Shown here piece after piece: positions 1 through 9,730 of a stretch of 33,608 bases of DNA. The DNA comes from Stagnimonas sp. (GTDB lineage Bacteria > Pseudomonadota > Gammaproteobacteria > Nevskiales > Nevskiaceae). The notes below the pieces were generated by a model that saw only the letters and a program-made list of their open reading frames with translations, did not search any database and was not told where the DNA came from. The stretch lies in the NCBI GenBank assembly GCA_030696045.1, contig JAUYNO010000103.1, positions 1 to 33,608 on the forward strand. The letters are read 5' to 3'. A program made the translations under genes and the position numbers. The stretch's first letter is position 1, and each line of letters starts with the position of its first letter.

Positions 1-15
1 CGCCCAGGAACCCCC

Positions 16-1314
16 ATGACCCGTCGTAGCAAGCTGCTGAAAACTGTCTTTGCCGCCGCCGTTGGTGGCTGTGCCTCCTTGGTGGTGCTGCCCGCCTACT
101 CGGCTCCGGCGACCCCGACCAAGCAGGCCCGCATCATCCCCAACCAGTACATCGTGGTTCTGAAGCAGCAGGCGCTGCCGAAGTCCCTGCTCGGCCAGAA
201 CATCCGCAGCCTGGCACAGACCGCGCTGGCCTCGGTCGGCGGCGGCGTGGTGATCAACCACTACCAGTCGGCCCTGCTCGGCTTCTCGGTGCGGATGACG
301 GCCAACCAGGCCGCTGCGCTCGCCAAGCTGCCCTACGTCGCCTCGGTGGAAGCCGATCAGCTGATGAGCGCCAGTGCCACGCAGACCGGGGCCACCTGGG
401 GTCTGGATCGTGTCGATCAGCGCGCCATGCCGCTCAACGGCAGCTACATCTACCGTGACCAGGGCGGCGCCGGCGTCAACGTGTACGTGATCGACACCGG
501 GCTCAACCCCAGCCACAGCGAGTTCACCGGCCGCGTCGGCGCCGGCCGCAACTTCGCGCCGAACAACGATGGTCTGATCGGCAGCTTCATCCCCGGCGGC
601 CTGATCCCGCTCAACCTCGCGGCGCTCGACTTCGGCACCGGCCTGTTCGATGGCGGCACCGATGCCAGCGACACCACCGATTGCAACGGCCACGGCACCC
701 ATGTCGCCGGCACGGCGGTCGGCACCACCTACGGCGTCGCCAAGAAGGCGACCATCCACTCGGTGCGCGTGCTGGGCTGCAGCGGCTCCGGCTCCAACGA
801 GGGCGTCATTGCCGGCGTCGACTGGGTGGCTGCCAATGCGGTGCACCCGGCGGTCGCCAACATGTCGCTGGGCGGCGGTGATTCGGCCGCGCTCGATGTC
901 GCGGTGCAGAACATGATCGCCAGCGGTGTCGCCATCGCGGTGGCGGCCGGCAACGATTCGGCCAACGCCTGCTCGGGTTCGCCCAACAAGGTGCCGGAAG
1001 CGATCACTGTCGGCTCCACCACCAACACCGATGCGATGTCCTCGTTCTCCAACTTCGGCGCCTGCGTCGATATCTTTGGCCCGGGCTCGGACATCACCTC
1101 GGCTGACTACAGCAACAACACCGGTTCGGCGGTGCTGTCGGGCACCTCGATGGCCAGCCCGCATGTCGCGGGTGCGCTGGCGCTGCTGCTGGGCCAGAAC
1201 CCGACCGCCAGCCCGGCTGACCTCGCCAACGCGCTGCTGGGTGATGCCACCCCGGGCGTGCTGACCGGTCTCGGCGCGGGCTCGCCGAACGCGCTGCTGT
1301 ACACCGCCCACTAA
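16..1314 (+). CDS. S8 family (subtilisin-like) secreted serine peptidase
   Basis: This is a 432-residue exported subtilase. It begins with a Sec-type signal peptide (basic MTRRSK, then a hydrophobic stretch ending near AYSA). An I9-type propeptide follows at about residues 40-115 (PNQYIVVLK, then a segment ending in VASVEAD), then the catalytic domain. The triad is visible: D160 in VYVIDTG, H226 in NGHGTHVAGT and S378 in SGTSMASPHVAG. The oxyanion asparagine is N313 in AAGND. The protein stops soon after the catalytic domain, so it carries no long C-terminal pro-domain or P/domain extension. An AGGA ribosome site lies just before the ATG. An intrinsic terminator follows the stop, so the gene looks like the end of its transcript. 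The family assignment is secure. The substrate is unknown; nutrient proteolysis is the usual role of such enzymes. Confidence 0.95.
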   Translation: MTRRSKLLKTVFAAAVGGCASLVVLPAYSAPATPTKQARIIPNQYIVVLKQQALPKSLLGQNIRSLAQTALASVGGGVVINHYQSALLGFSVRMTANQAAALAKLPYVASVEADQLMSASATQTGATWGLDRVDQRAMPLNGSYIYRDQGGAGVNVYVIDTGLNPSHSEFTGRVGAGRNFAPNNDGLIGSFIPGGLIPLNLAALDFGTGLFDGGTDASDTTDCNGHGTHVAGTAVGTTYGVAKKATIHSVRVLGCSGSGSNEGVIAGVDWVAANAVHPAVANMSLGGGDSAALDVAVQNMIASGVAIAVAAGNDSANACSGSPNKVPEAITVGSTTNTDAMSSFSNFGACVDIFGPGSDITSADYSNNTGSAVLSGTSMASPHVAGALALLLGQNPTASPADLANALLGDATPGVLTGLGAGSPNALLYTAH

Positions 1315-1335
1315 GGCGGTTTCGCGGTACCGGAA

Positions 1336-1360
1336 AGGCGGGCTTCGGCCCGCCTTTTTT
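1336..1360 (+). terminator. Rho-independent terminator after the subtilase gene
   Basis: An 8-bp perfect stem (AGGCGGGC paired with GCCCGCCT) closes a stable UUCG tetraloop in the C(UUCG)G context. Six T residues follow directly. It begins 21 bp after the subtilase stop codon. This is the clearest intrinsic terminator in the window. Confidence 0.93.
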
Positions 1361-1433
1361 GTGGCCGGCGATTGGGGCAGGAGCGCATCGACCCGGTGCT
1401 AGACTGCCCGCCGCCCACGTTCTGCCGCCGACC

Positions 1434-2507
1434 ATGACTGTCACTCGCGACGCCCTGCTATCCGCTCTCGATACCTACGTCGATCCGTTGCTGGGTCAGG
1501 GCCTGGTCAGCGCCGGAGTGGTCAAGTCGGTGGAAGCCGGCGCCTGGCCCTGTGTCGAGATCGAGCTGGGTTTCCCGGCCGCCGGCATCCGCGAGTCCTT
1601 CAGCCAGGCCGTGACCGGGCACCTGCGCGCCACCACCGGCGCCCAGGTGCAGGTCAAGCTCGGCTGGCACATCCAATCCCAGGCCCAGCGGCGCAACCTG
1701 CAGCCCCTGCCGCAGATCCGGAACATCATTGCCGTTGCCTCCGGCAAGGGCGGCGTCGGCAAGAGCACGGTCGCGGTCAATCTGGCGCTGGCGCTGCAGC
1801 TGGAAGGTGCCCGGGTCGGCCTGCTGGACGCCGACATCTACGGGCCCAGCCAGCCGCGCATGCTCGGTGTCGATGGCCAGCGCCCGACTTCGCCCGATGG
1901 CCGTCGCATGAACCCGATCGAGGCCCACGGCCTGCAGGCGATGAGCATCGGCTTCCTGATCGACGACGACCAGCCGATGATCTGGCGCGGCCCGATGGTG
2001 GTACAGGCGCTGAATCAATTGCTCGGCGAAACGGTCTGGCGCGACCTCGACTACCTGGTGATCGACCTGCCGCCGGGCACCGGCGACATCCAGCTGACGC
2101 TGTCGCAGAAAATTCCGGTGTCCGGCGCGGTGATCGTCACCACGCCGCAGGACATCGCCCTGTTGGATGCCCGCAAGGGCCTGCAGATGTTCCGCAAAGT
2201 CGAGGTGCCGGTGCTGGGCATCGTCGAGAACATGGCGGTCTACTGTTGCCCCAACTGCGGCCACACCGAGCATGTGTTCGGCACCGGCGGCGGCGAGAAA
2301 CTGGCGCGCGAACACGGCACCGAGCTGCTGGGCTCGCTGCCGCTGTCCGCGAAGATCCGCGAGCAGGCCGATGGCGGTCGCCCGACCGTGATCGCCGAGC
2401 CCGATTCCCGCGAGGCGCAAAGCTATCGCGCCATCGCCCGGCTGGCGGCGGCACGGCTTGCGCACGGCGCGGCACAGGATCAGTTTCCTTCCATCGAGAT
2501 CGAATAG
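1434..2507 (+). CDS. apbC: Mrp/NBP35-type ATP-binding iron-sulfur carrier protein ApbC
   Basis: This 357-residue protein has an N-terminal MIP18/DUF59-like domain (about residues 1-80) and a ParA/MinD-like P-loop domain. The deviant Walker A is GKGGVGKS at 104-111. LLDADIYGPSQP and DLPPGTGD are typical Mrp blocks. A C-terminal CCPNC cluster at 271-275 supplies the cysteines that bridge a [4Fe-4S] cluster between subunits. The family acts as a cytoplasmic scaffold or carrier that delivers Fe-S clusters to apo-enzymes. The ATG at 1434 (MTVTRDALL) was chosen over an in-frame start further upstream, because the upstream extension lacks family sequence. The next gene begins 2 bases after the stop. 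apbC followed closely by dcd is a familiar proteobacterial neighbourhood, as in Pseudomonas. Confidence 0.93.
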   Translation: MTVTRDALLSALDTYVDPLLGQGLVSAGVVKSVEAGAWPCVEIELGFPAAGIRESFSQAVTGHLRATTGAQVQVKLGWHIQSQAQRRNLQPLPQIRNIIAVASGKGGVGKSTVAVNLALALQLEGARVGLLDADIYGPSQPRMLGVDGQRPTSPDGRRMNPIEAHGLQAMSIGFLIDDDQPMIWRGPMVVQALNQLLGETVWRDLDYLVIDLPPGTGDIQLTLSQKIPVSGAVIVTTPQDIALLDARKGLQMFRKVEVPVLGIVENMAVYCCPNCGHTEHVFGTGGGEKLAREHGTELLGSLPLSAKIREQADGGRPTVIAEPDSREAQSYRAIARLAAARLAHGAAQDQFPSIEIE

Positions 2508-2509
2508 GC

Positions 2510-3118
2510 GTGCGGAAGCTGTTGCTGGTTCTCCTGATCGGGATCGGTGCCTGGCAGGCTCTGGATTGGTGGCTGCTGCGTCCGGTCGAACAGGCCGATG
2601 GCGTGCTGGCGCCGCAGGATCCTGCACAGGGAGATGCCGCCGGCGAGTCGCCGATCCGGCTGGAGGATTACCGGCTCACGCCGCGCGCCCGCTATCAGCT
2701 GCGCGCTCGTTTGCTGAGCCGGCGGCCCTATCATTTTGGCCGCGAGGCCGAGCTGTCGCCGCTGGATTTCGCGCTCGGCTGGGGCGTGATGTCCGACAAC
2801 CGCGTGCTGTCGGGGCTGGACATCCGCCAGTCCGGCCGTTTTTTCCGGCTGCGCTGGGACGAGCAGGCGCCGGCCGACGAGGCCGAGATGATGACCCACG
2901 CCGCCAACACCCATCTGATACCCGCCAATGACCGCGTGCGCCGCGCGCTCGCTAGAATGCGGCCGGGGCAAGTGGTGGCGCTGGACGGCTGGCTGGTGGA
3001 TGCCGAGGGTGGCGACGGCTGGCGCTGGAACACCTCGCTGACCCGCGCCGACACCGGCGCTGGCGCCTGCGAGCTGTTCCTGGTGCGCTCGGCCGGCGTG
3101 GTTCTGCACGGCCACTGA
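2510..3118 (+). CDS. Conserved membrane-anchored or exported protein of unknown function
   Basis: This 202-residue protein starts with GTG two bases after apbC, so the two are probably cotranscribed and coupled. The N-terminus ([15 protein letters not shown]) is a signal peptide or single membrane anchor, so the rest should lie in the periplasm. The soluble part has a [18 protein letters not shown] segment, [19 protein letters not shown] and a terminal [10 protein letters not shown]. These blocks resemble a proteobacterial family of unknown function known to me only from similar conserved patterns (gWGx[18 protein letters not shown]). No catalytic motif can be assigned. dcd starts 25 bp downstream. 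The function is unknown. The start and coding status are well supported by the tight spacing and the family-like blocks. Confidence 0.85.
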   Translation: MRKLLLVLLIGIGAWQALDWWLLRPVEQADGVLAPQDPAQGDAAGESPIRLEDYRLTPRARYQLRARLLSRRPYHFGREAELSPLDFALGWGVMSDNRVLSGLDIRQSGRFFRLRWDEQAPADEAEMMTHAANTHLIPANDRVRRALARMRPGQVVALDGWLVDAEGGDGWRWNTSLTRADTGAGACELFLVRSAGVVLHGH

Positions 3119-3143
3119 TCAACGACGACAACGACGGGACGCG

Positions 3144-3710
3144 ATGAGCATCAAATCCGACAAGTGGATCCGCCGCATGGCGGCGCAGGGCATGATCGAG
3201 CCGTTCGAGGCCGGCCAGGTTCGGGTCGCCGCCGACGGTCACAAGATCGTCAGCTACGGCACCAGCAGCTACGGCTACGACGTGCGCTGCGCCGACGAGT
3301 TCAAGATCTTCACCAACATCAATTCCACCATCGTCGATCCCAAGGCCTTCGATCCGAAGAGCTTCATCGACGTAAAGTCCGACGTCTGCATCAGTCCGCC
3401 CAACTCCTTCGCGCTGGCGCGCACGGTCGAGTACTTCCGCATTCCGCGCTCGACCCTGGTGGTCTGCCTGGGCAAGAGCACCTATGCCCGCTGCGGCATC
3501 ATCGTCAACGTCACGCCGCTGGAGCCGGAGTGGGAAGGCCACGTGACGCTGGAGTTCAGCAACACCACCACCCTGCCGGCGAAGATCTACGCCAACGAGG
3601 GCGTGGCGCAGATGCTTTTCTTCGAGTCGGACGAAGTCTGCGAAACCTCGTACCGGGATCGTGGCGGCAAGTACCAGGGGCAGCGCGGGGTGACGCTGCC
3701 GCGCACCTAG
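3144..3710 (+). CDS. dcd: dCTP deaminase
   Basis: This 188-residue cytosolic enzyme deaminates dCTP to dUTP, feeding dTMP synthesis. Full-length family signatures are present: [12 protein letters not shown] at the start, SSYGYDVRC, the [10 protein letters not shown] nucleotide-binding loop, [17 protein letters not shown] with the catalytic glutamate at E137, and a C-terminal GKYQGQRG lid that closes over the triphosphate. The length matches the monofunctional bacterial enzyme (about 188-193 residues), so this is not the bifunctional deaminase/dUTPase. The gene ends tail-to-tail with the phosphoesterase gene: the two stop codons share the palindrome CTAG at 3707-3710. Confidence 0.97.
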   Translation: MSIKSDKWIRRMAAQGMIEPFEAGQVRVAADGHKIVSYGTSSYGYDVRCADEFKIFTNINSTIVDPKAFDPKSFIDVKSDVCISPPNSFALARTVEYFRIPRSTLVVCLGKSTYARCGIIVNVTPLEPEWEGHVTLEFSNTTTLPAKIYANEGVAQMLFFESDEVCETSYRDRGGKYQGQRGVTLPRT

Positions 3711-5182
3711 ACCGGGAAACCCTGGCTCCGTAGCCGCGCCTTCAGCACCAGCCATTCGCCATAGTGCGATTCCGCCGGATTGCTGGCGGTGAGCACCGGA
3801 ATCAGGCCGTCCAGGGTGGTGTTGGTGCAGAGCGTGCCGAACGGCCCCTGCGGCACCGTGTAGGCAGGCTTGTCACTGCGCGCGGGGCTGTCGAAATCCA
3901 GCGCGTAGGCCAGATTCAGCGACCAATCGGCGCGGGGACCGATGGGCTCCAGCTCGAAGCGCCAGGTAACCAGGTTGAGGATCGACTGAGGATCGAACTG
4001 CAGCTTGCAGACCGCTTTCGGCGCGCGCGGGCCGATGATCATGCAGGGCACGCGAAAACCCAGGCGGCCGTCGTTGCCCAGGGCCGCTTCGGCGGCGGAG
4101 ACTGGCCCCACCGGCGGCACCACGCGATCATAGAAGCCGCCCCATTCGTCGTAATTGATGATCAACAGGGTGCGGTCCCATTGCGGCGAGCCGCGCAGGG
4201 CCTCGTAGATGCCGTTCAGGAAGGCTTGGCCGTCGCGGACGTCGGCTACCGGGTGATCGTCGTTGGAGACCCCGCCCGGCGGCACGCCATTCTCGCCGGG
4301 GTTCTCGCCGAGAAAGCGCGGCTCGACATAGCTCAGCGCCGGCAGCTGTCCGAGGGCGGCCTGAGCCAGGAAGGCCGCGTAAGGCCGGATCACCCCGTTG
4401 CTGAGATAGGTGGGGCCCCAGAGGCCCAGCAGCGGCAGGTCGGAAAAGTAGTAGCCGCAGTCCAGTCCCTTGTCGGCCAGCCGGTCCCAGATGGTCGGCA
4501 GGCTGGAGATGTCCATGGTGTTGGTGAGGCGGTCGGTCTCCCCCGAGTGCATGTAGAAGCGGTTCGGGTAGGTGGCCGTAAGGATGCCGGAGAAATAGTT
4601 GTCGCAGACCGTCCAGCTGTCGGCGACACCCCGGTAGAAGGGCAGATCCTCGCCGGTGTAATAGCCCAGCGGGAACTTGTCGGCCGGGTTGAGCTTGGTG
4701 TCGTCGGTCAGCAGCCAGCCGTCCATGGCGCCTTGATTGAGGTGCACGCGGCCACCGTTGTAGCCGTGATCGGGGTCGGCGAAGCCGCAGCCGCCATAGC
4801 CGTAGGCAGCATCGGAGGAGAGACGGAAGGTCTCGACCTCGGTGCCCTCGATGTTCTTGTACTTGAGGCCCGCCTGTACGCCGTTGGCGCCGGGCACCCA
4901 GCCGAGCATGTGATCGAAGCTGCGGTTCTCCATCATCACCACGACGATGTGGTCGAAGCCGCTGTCGGCTGGCGCCGGCAGCATCTTGCCGGGTGGCGGC
5001 TGCGGCGGCGGCGAGATGCCGGTCGAGCCGCCGGAGCTGGAGCCGCCACCGCTGCTGCCACCGGTGCCGCTGGCCGGATGCTCCGAGTCGCCGCAGGCTG
5101 CGAGCACGCCGGCCGCCGCCGCAGAACCGGCAAGGCCGGCCAGTACCCGGCGGCGATCAGGCTGGAAGGAATCAGTGGTCAT
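3707..5182 (-). CDS. Tat-exported lipoprotein of the phosphoesterase (phospholipase C/acid phosphatase) family
   Basis: This 491-residue protein carries a twin-arginine signal ([11 protein letters not shown], arginines 10-12) ending in a lipobox, LAAC with Cys30. It is therefore predicted to be exported folded and then lipidated. A Ser/Gly/Pro-rich linker (about residues 36-70) tethers the enzyme domain. The catalytic domain shows phosphoesterase family (PF04185) blocks: [47 protein letters not shown] and [14 protein letters not shown]. The family hydrolyses phosphodiester or phosphomonoester bonds of phospholipids or other extracellular phosphates. The exact substrate cannot be read here. 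It converges on dcd with no space for a terminator and is divergent from the small gene at 5271. Confidence 0.92.
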   Translation of the reverse strand: MTTDSFQPDRRRVLAGLAGSAAAAGVLAACGDSEHPASGTGGSSGGGSSSGGSTGISPPPQPPPGKMLPAPADSGFDHIVVVMMENRSFDHMLGWVPGANGVQAGLKYKNIEGTEVETFRLSSDAAYGYGGCGFADPDHGYNGGRVHLNQGAMDGWLLTDDTKLNPADKFPLGYYTGEDLPFYRGVADSWTVCDNYFSGILTATYPNRFYMHSGETDRLTNTMDISSLPTIWDRLADKGLDCGYYFSDLPLLGLWGPTYLSNGVIRPYAAFLAQAALGQLPALSYVEPRFLGENPGENGVPPGGVSNDDHPVADVRDGQAFLNGIYEALRGSPQWDRTLLIINYDEWGGFYDRVVPPVGPVSAAEAALGNDGRLGFRVPCMIIGPRAPKAVCKLQFDPQSILNLVTWRFELEPIGPRADWSLNLAYALDFDSPARSDKPAYTVPQGPFGTLCTNTTLDGLIPVLTASNPAESHYGEWLVLKARLRSQGFPV

Positions 5183-5270
5183 GGTCAGGAGCCGGACGAA
5201 AACGGGAAACCTGAAGGATAGGAGAACCGGATGTCAGCTTGGTGAAGTGCGCCGGCTCTAAGATGGGCGG

Positions 5271-5585
5271 ATGTCTGATGCGCTCTACCAGCAGGCCCTG
5301 GCGGTCACCGCCGTGATCTACCGGCTCACGGCACCGGGCGCCACGGTCGATGAGCGTCGCGAACAGCTGCGGCGACTGGCGCTGGACCTGCCGCGCCAGG
5401 TGCGGCGCCTCGCGCAGACGCCCAGCACCGGGGAACTGGTGCGCCTGCGCTCCAGCCTGGCCGACCTCCGGCAATGGCTGGAGGAGCAGGCGGCTGCGGG
5501 GGTGGCGGAGTCACTGGCGGAGTTCGATGCCTGCGCCGGCCGCCTGTCGCGCGGACTCAGCTTGCTGACTAGACCCGCGCCGTGA
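5271..5585 (+). CDS. Small soluble helical protein, unknown function
   Basis: This is a 104-residue reading frame with an ATG preceded by a G-rich ribosome site (GGGCGG). It lies 88 bp from the divergently transcribed phosphoesterase gene. The product lacks a signal peptide or membrane segment and looks mostly alpha-helical, with heptad-like Leu/Ala/Arg spacing (REQLRRLALDLPRQVRRLA and LRSSLADLRQWLEEQ). It is not recognised as a named family. Its last 17 bases overlap the 3' end of rlmKL on the other strand. The helical periodicity argues for a real gene, but shadow coding in GC-rich DNA can mimic this, so confidence is moderate. Confidence 0.6.
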   Translation: MSDALYQQALAVTAVIYRLTAPGATVDERREQLRRLALDLPRQVRRLAQTPSTGELVRLRSSLADLRQWLEEQAAAGVAESLAEFDACAGRLSRGLSLLTRPAP

Positions 5586-7890
5586 TGCGCCAGCAGCGGT
5601 GCGCCGGCGGCGGCCGCTTGAAGTCCTCGTCCAGGGTCTGCGGGCTGATGTCGCGCACCTCGTACTCCTCCAGCGCGTCGAGCTTGAAGCGCTGGCGGTT
5701 GCAGCTGAAGTACAGCACGCCGCCGGGCGCCAGCAGGCGCATGGCGTCGGCTATCAGGGCGGCGTGGTCGCGCTGCACGTCCCAGCTGTCCTCCATCTTC
5801 TTGGAATTGGAGAAGGTGGGCGGATCACAAAAAATGAGATCGAACTTGGGCGCGCGCGGGTCGGCGGCGGTGCGTGCCAGCCATTCCAGGCAGTCGGCGC
5901 GCAGCGTCGCGTGGGGCGGCAGGCGGGAGGGCAGAGCGCCACGACCATCGACCTCCTCGCAGCTGAACTGGTTGAGTTCGAGGTTCTGCGCCAGCCAGTC
6001 GAGATAGGTGTTCGACAGGTCCACCGACAGGGTCTGCACGGCGCCGCCGACGGCGGCCTGCACGGTCGCGGCGCCGGTGTAGCAGAACAGGTTGAGCAGG
6101 CGCTTGCCGGCGGCTTCCTTCTGCAGGCGCAGGCGCATCGGCCGGTGGTCGAGGAAGACGCCGGTGTCGAGATAGTCGTCGAAATTCACCCAGAGCTTGG
6201 CGCCGTGTTCGGTGGCGACGTGGTAGCGCTCGGTGTCGGCCTGGCGCTGGTACTGGCTGGGGCCTTTCTGCGCGCGGCGCAGCTTGTAGTGCAGGTTGGC
6301 CGAGGGCAGTTCCAGCACCTGCTGGATCACCGTCAGCGCCTCGCGCAGGCGGCGCTCGGCGGCAGCCGGCTCGATGGTCTTGGGTGGCGCGTATTCCTGC
6401 ACCACGGCGTGGCGTTCGGGCGTGTTGTAAAGATCGACTGCGACCGCGTAGTCCTTCAGGTCAGCGTCGTAGAGCCGGTAGTTGCTGACGCCGCTGCGCT
6501 TGGCCCACTTGTTGAGATGGCTCAGGTTCTTGCGCAGGCGGTTGGCGAAGTCGGGCGCGACTTCCTTGCGTTCGCCCTTGGCGGCCGGCGGGACGGCCGG
6601 CGCGGCCGAGAACGCGGGGCTCTCCTCGTGGGCGGCACTGCCCACCTCCACCGGCTCCGGTCGCGGCGCCAGCACATTGGCGGCATGCACGTCGATCAGC
6701 AGCAGCTTGCAGGGCAGGGCGCCGTTGAAGAAGGAGTACATCTTGTCGGCGCGCAGGCCGAGCCGGTGGCCGAGGTCGGGGCGACCGGTGAACAGCGCGG
6801 CCTTCCAGCCGCCGAATTCGCTCTTCAGCCGGCTGCCGTACAGCGAGTGCAGCTTCACCAGCTCGGCCTCGTTGGCCAGGCGCTCGCCGTAGGGCGGGTT
6901 GCAGATCACCAGACCCGGCTCGCCGGCCGGGGGCAGGGCGGCGGTGGCGTCGCCGACGGTGAAGTCGACCTTGCCGGTGAGGCCGGCGCGCTGGCCGTTG
7001 GTGCGCGCGGCGGAAATCGCCGCCGGGTCCAGGTCGCGTCCGACCAGGGGCGGCAGCGCGCCCTTCAGACCGCGCTCGCGCCGGGTCTCGGCCTGCTCGC
7101 GCAGGGTGCGCCAGAGCTTGGGCTGGTGCTCGTTCCAGGCGCTGAAGCCCCAGCGCTCGCGCAGCAGCCCGGGCGCGGTATCGGCGGCGATCCAGCCGGC
7201 CTCGATCACCAGGGTACCGCTGCCGCACATGGGGTCGAGCAGGCCACCGCCCCGGGCGGCGATGGCGGGCCAGCCGGCGCGCAGCAGCAGGGCGGCGGCC
7301 AGGTTCTCCTTCAGCGGCGCGGTGACGCCGCGATGGCGGTAGCCGCGCTGGTGCAGGGATTCGCCCGCCAGGTCCAGCGACAGCGTCGCGTGCTCGCCGT
7401 CGAGATGCAGATGGATGCGGATGTCCGGCGCCTCGGCGTCGACGTCCGGGCGCTTGCCGACGGCGGCGCGGAAACGGTCGGCGACCGCGTCCTTCACCTT
7501 CAGCGCCGCGTAGTGGCTGTGGGTGACGACCTGCGAGCGGCCGGCGACCTCGATGGCGAAGCTGTAGCGGGCATCGAACAGCTCCGGCCAGTCGATCGCG
7601 TGGGCAGCCGCATACAGTGCCTCGCTGCCGGCATGGGGGCCGCTGCCGCCGGTGAGCGCGAAGCGCTGCAGCGGCATCAGGATGCGCGAGGCCAGCCGCG
7701 ACCACAGGCAGGCCTTGTAGGCAAAGGCCAGATCGCCGGTGGCGTGGATGCCGCCCACGGTTTCCTTGACACTGGCGGCGCCGAAGCCGCGCAGTTCCTC
7801 CAGCAGCAGGGGCTCGACGCCGCGCGGGCAGGTGGCGAAATAGGGCAGCGCGGGGCTGGCTTCGGGGGCTTCGGACTGGCTGTCGCTCAT
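5569..7890 (-). CDS. rlmKL: Bifunctional 23S rRNA methyltransferase RlmKL (m2G2445 / m7G2069)
   Basis: This 773-residue protein fuses two SAM-dependent rRNA methyltransferases that act on 23S rRNA during 50S assembly. The N-terminal part (FATCPRGVEPLLLEEL, then a THUMP domain to about residue 160) leads into the RlmL domain, with SAM motif DPMCGSGTLVIEA and catalytic NPPYGERL. The C-terminal RlmK half has LLNLFCYTGAAT and CDPPTFSNSKKM. It is about 70 residues longer than the E. coli protein (702). Much of the excess is an Ala/Pro/Glu-rich linker between the halves (around PRPEPVEVGSAAHEES). ATG 7890 gives the expected N-terminus. The neighbour at 7949 is divergent, leaving 58 bp for both promoters. 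Confidence 0.96.
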   Translation of the reverse strand: MSDSQSEAPEASPALPYFATCPRGVEPLLLEELRGFGAASVKETVGGIHATGDLAFAYKACLWSRLASRILMPLQRFALTGGSGPHAGSEALYAAAHAIDWPELFDARYSFAIEVAGRSQVVTHSHYAALKVKDAVADRFRAAVGKRPDVDAEAPDIRIHLHLDGEHATLSLDLAGESLHQRGYRHRGVTAPLKENLAAALLLRAGWPAIAARGGGLLDPMCGSGTLVIEAGWIAADTAPGLLRERWGFSAWNEHQPKLWRTLREQAETRRERGLKGALPPLVGRDLDPAAISAARTNGQRAGLTGKVDFTVGDATAALPPAGEPGLVICNPPYGERLANEAELVKLHSLYGSRLKSEFGGWKAALFTGRPDLGHRLGLRADKMYSFFNGALPCKLLLIDVHAANVLAPRPEPVEVGSAAHEESPAFSAAPAVPPAAKGERKEVAPDFANRLRKNLSHLNKWAKRSGVSNYRLYDADLKDYAVAVDLYNTPERHAVVQEYAPPKTIEPAAAERRLREALTVIQQVLELPSANLHYKLRRAQKGPSQYQRQADTERYHVATEHGAKLWVNFDDYLDTGVFLDHRPMRLRLQKEAAGKRLLNLFCYTGAATVQAAVGGAVQTLSVDLSNTYLDWLAQNLELNQFSCEEVDGRGALPSRLPPHATLRADCLEWLARTAADPRAPKFDLIFCDPPTFSNSKKMEDSWDVQRDHAALIADAMRLLAPGGVLYFSCNRQRFKLDALEEYEVRDISPQTLDEDFKRPPPAHRCWRITARV

Positions 7891-7948
7891 GCAGCATTAT
7901 CTCGCAGCCGGCCCGCTATCATGCGAACTCGCTCGAATGGAGAGGCCC

Positions 7949-9712
7949 GTGCTCAAGACCTGGGGATGGCTGCTGCTGCTGGCGGCATCGAGTTTCACCG
8001 CCACCGCTGCCGACGGCGCTGCGGATGCGGCCTTTGCCCGGCAGTTCGGGGATCAGTTTCTCGACGGCTACTGGCGCGAGAACCCGGAGTCCGGCATCGC
8101 CAACGGCTACTACCGCCATGCCGACCGGCTGCTGGTGCCCGACGCCGGCTATCGCGCCCACTACCGGCGCTACCTGGAGCAGACGCTGGCCCGGCTGGCG
8201 GCCATCGACCCGAAGCAACTCAGCGAGGGCCCGCGTGCCGACTGGGCGATATTGAAGAACCGCCTGGAGTCCGAGCGCTGGGGCCTGAGCCGCTTCAAGC
8301 AGTGGCAATGGGACCCCTCGCTCTACAACGTCGCCGAGCCGTTCGCCTTGCTGCTCAACACGCCCTATGCGCCGGAGCCCCAGCGCCTGCGCACGGTGAT
8401 GCGGCGGCTGGGCCGGGTGCCGGCCTACTACGCGGCGGCCAGGGCGGCGATCTCGCGGCCGACCCGCGAACACACCCAGCTCGCGATCCAGCAGAGCGCC
8501 GGGGTGCTGGAGGTGCTCGGCCGGGGCCTGGAGGTGCAACTGGCCGGCTCCGGCCTGAGTGCGGCCGAGCGCACCGAGTTCTGGGCGCGGTTGCGCCCCG
8601 CGCGGGCGGCGGTGCAGTCCTACATCGACTGGCTCAAGGCGCTGGACGCCCAGCTGGCGCTCGACAGCAGCGCCCGCGACTTCCGCATCGGCGAGGCGCT
8701 CTACGAGCAGAAATTCGCCTACGACATCCAGTCCGGCAGCAGCGGCAAGCAGCTCTACGAACGGGCGCTGGTCGAGAAGGAGCGTCTGCACGCGCGGATG
8801 GCGGTGCTGGCCGATCAGCTCTGGCCGAACTACTTCCCCGACCGCGCGCCGCCGGCCGACCGGGTCGCGCGGATCGGCAGCCTGATCGCCCGGCTGGCGG
8901 AGCGCCACAGCAGCCGCGAAGGCTTCGTCGACGAGGTGAAGCGGCAGATTCCGCAGCTGGAAGCCTGGGTGCGCGAGCACGACCTGCTCTCGCTCGACGC
9001 CAGCCGGCCGCTGCAGGTGCGCGAGACACCGGCCTACCAGCGCGGCTTGTCCATCGCCAGCGTCAACGCGCCGGGCCCCTACGACCCCACCGCCAACACC
9101 TACTACAACGTCGCCCCGCTGGACGACTACACGCCCGAGCAGGCCGAGAGCTTCCTGCGCGAGTACAACCACTGGCAGCTGCAGGTGCTCAACATCCACG
9201 AAGCCGTGCCCGGCCACTACGTGCAGCTGCTGCATGCCAACAAGTCGCCGAGCCGGATCAAGACCCTGTTCGGCAACGGCGCCATGGTCGAGGGCTGGGC
9301 GGTATATGCCGAGAAGATGATGCTGGAGAGCGGCTGGGGTGGCCGCGAGCCGGAGCTGGAACTGCTGCACGGCAAGTGGCTGCTGCGGGTGGTCAGCAAC
9401 ACCATCATCGACTACGGCATCCAGGTGCTGGGCTGGTCCGAGCAGCAGGTGCTGGACCTGATCCGCAACGAGGCCTTCCAGAGCGAGACCGAGGCGCGCG
9501 GCAAGTGGCGGCGAGCGACGCTCAGCCAGGTTCAGCTCACCAGCTACTTCGCCGGCTATTCGGCGATCTACGATTACCGCGAGCGGCTGAAGGCCGAACT
9601 CGGGCCGCGCTTCGACCTGAAGCGTTTCCACGAGCGCTTCCTGAGCTTTGGCAGCGCGCCGGTGGCGGTGATCGAATCCCTGATGCGGCCGCAGGATGCC
9701 GCCAAACCCTGA
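7949..9712 (+). CDS. Exported DUF885 family metallopeptidase-like protein
   Basis: This 587-residue protein has an N-terminal signal peptide (VLKTWGWLLLLAASSFTATA, cut near the A-A-D). The DUF885 hallmark HEAVPGHYVQ lies at 417-426. This is a gluzincin-like zinc site in which HExxxGH replaces HExxH. A downstream GAMVEGWAVYAEKMM supplies the candidate third ligand, a glutamate. Family members are large, mostly helical periplasmic or secreted proteins regarded as peptidases, often without a known substrate. The GTG at 7949 was chosen because GGAG lies 6 bases upstream and it gives a clean signal peptide. An in-frame ATG at 7937 is the alternative. It is followed 18 bp later by a two-helix membrane protein gene. 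Confidence 0.9.
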   Translation: MLKTWGWLLLLAASSFTATAADGAADAAFARQFGDQFLDGYWRENPESGIANGYYRHADRLLVPDAGYRAHYRRYLEQTLARLAAIDPKQLSEGPRADWAILKNRLESERWGLSRFKQWQWDPSLYNVAEPFALLLNTPYAPEPQRLRTVMRRLGRVPAYYAAARAAISRPTREHTQLAIQQSAGVLEVLGRGLEVQLAGSGLSAAERTEFWARLRPARAAVQSYIDWLKALDAQLALDSSARDFRIGEALYEQKFAYDIQSGSSGKQLYERALVEKERLHARMAVLADQLWPNYFPDRAPPADRVARIGSLIARLAERHSSREGFVDEVKRQIPQLEAWVREHDLLSLDASRPLQVRETPAYQRGLSIASVNAPGPYDPTANTYYNVAPLDDYTPEQAESFLREYNHWQLQVLNIHEAVPGHYVQLLHANKSPSRIKTLFGNGAMVEGWAVYAEKMMLESGWGGREPELELLHGKWLLRVVSNTIIDYGIQVLGWSEQQVLDLIRNEAFQSETEARGKWRRATLSQVQLTSYFAGYSAIYDYRERLKAELGPRFDLKRFHERFLSFGSAPVAVIESLMRPQDAAKP

Positions 9713-9730
9713 AGACCCCGGAGTCAGCAC

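Noticed and set aside
1359..1433. An in-frame upstream start for apbC.
   Set aside because: The added sequence overlaps the subtilase terminator and lacks family similarity. ATG 1434 gives the standard Mrp-like N-terminus.
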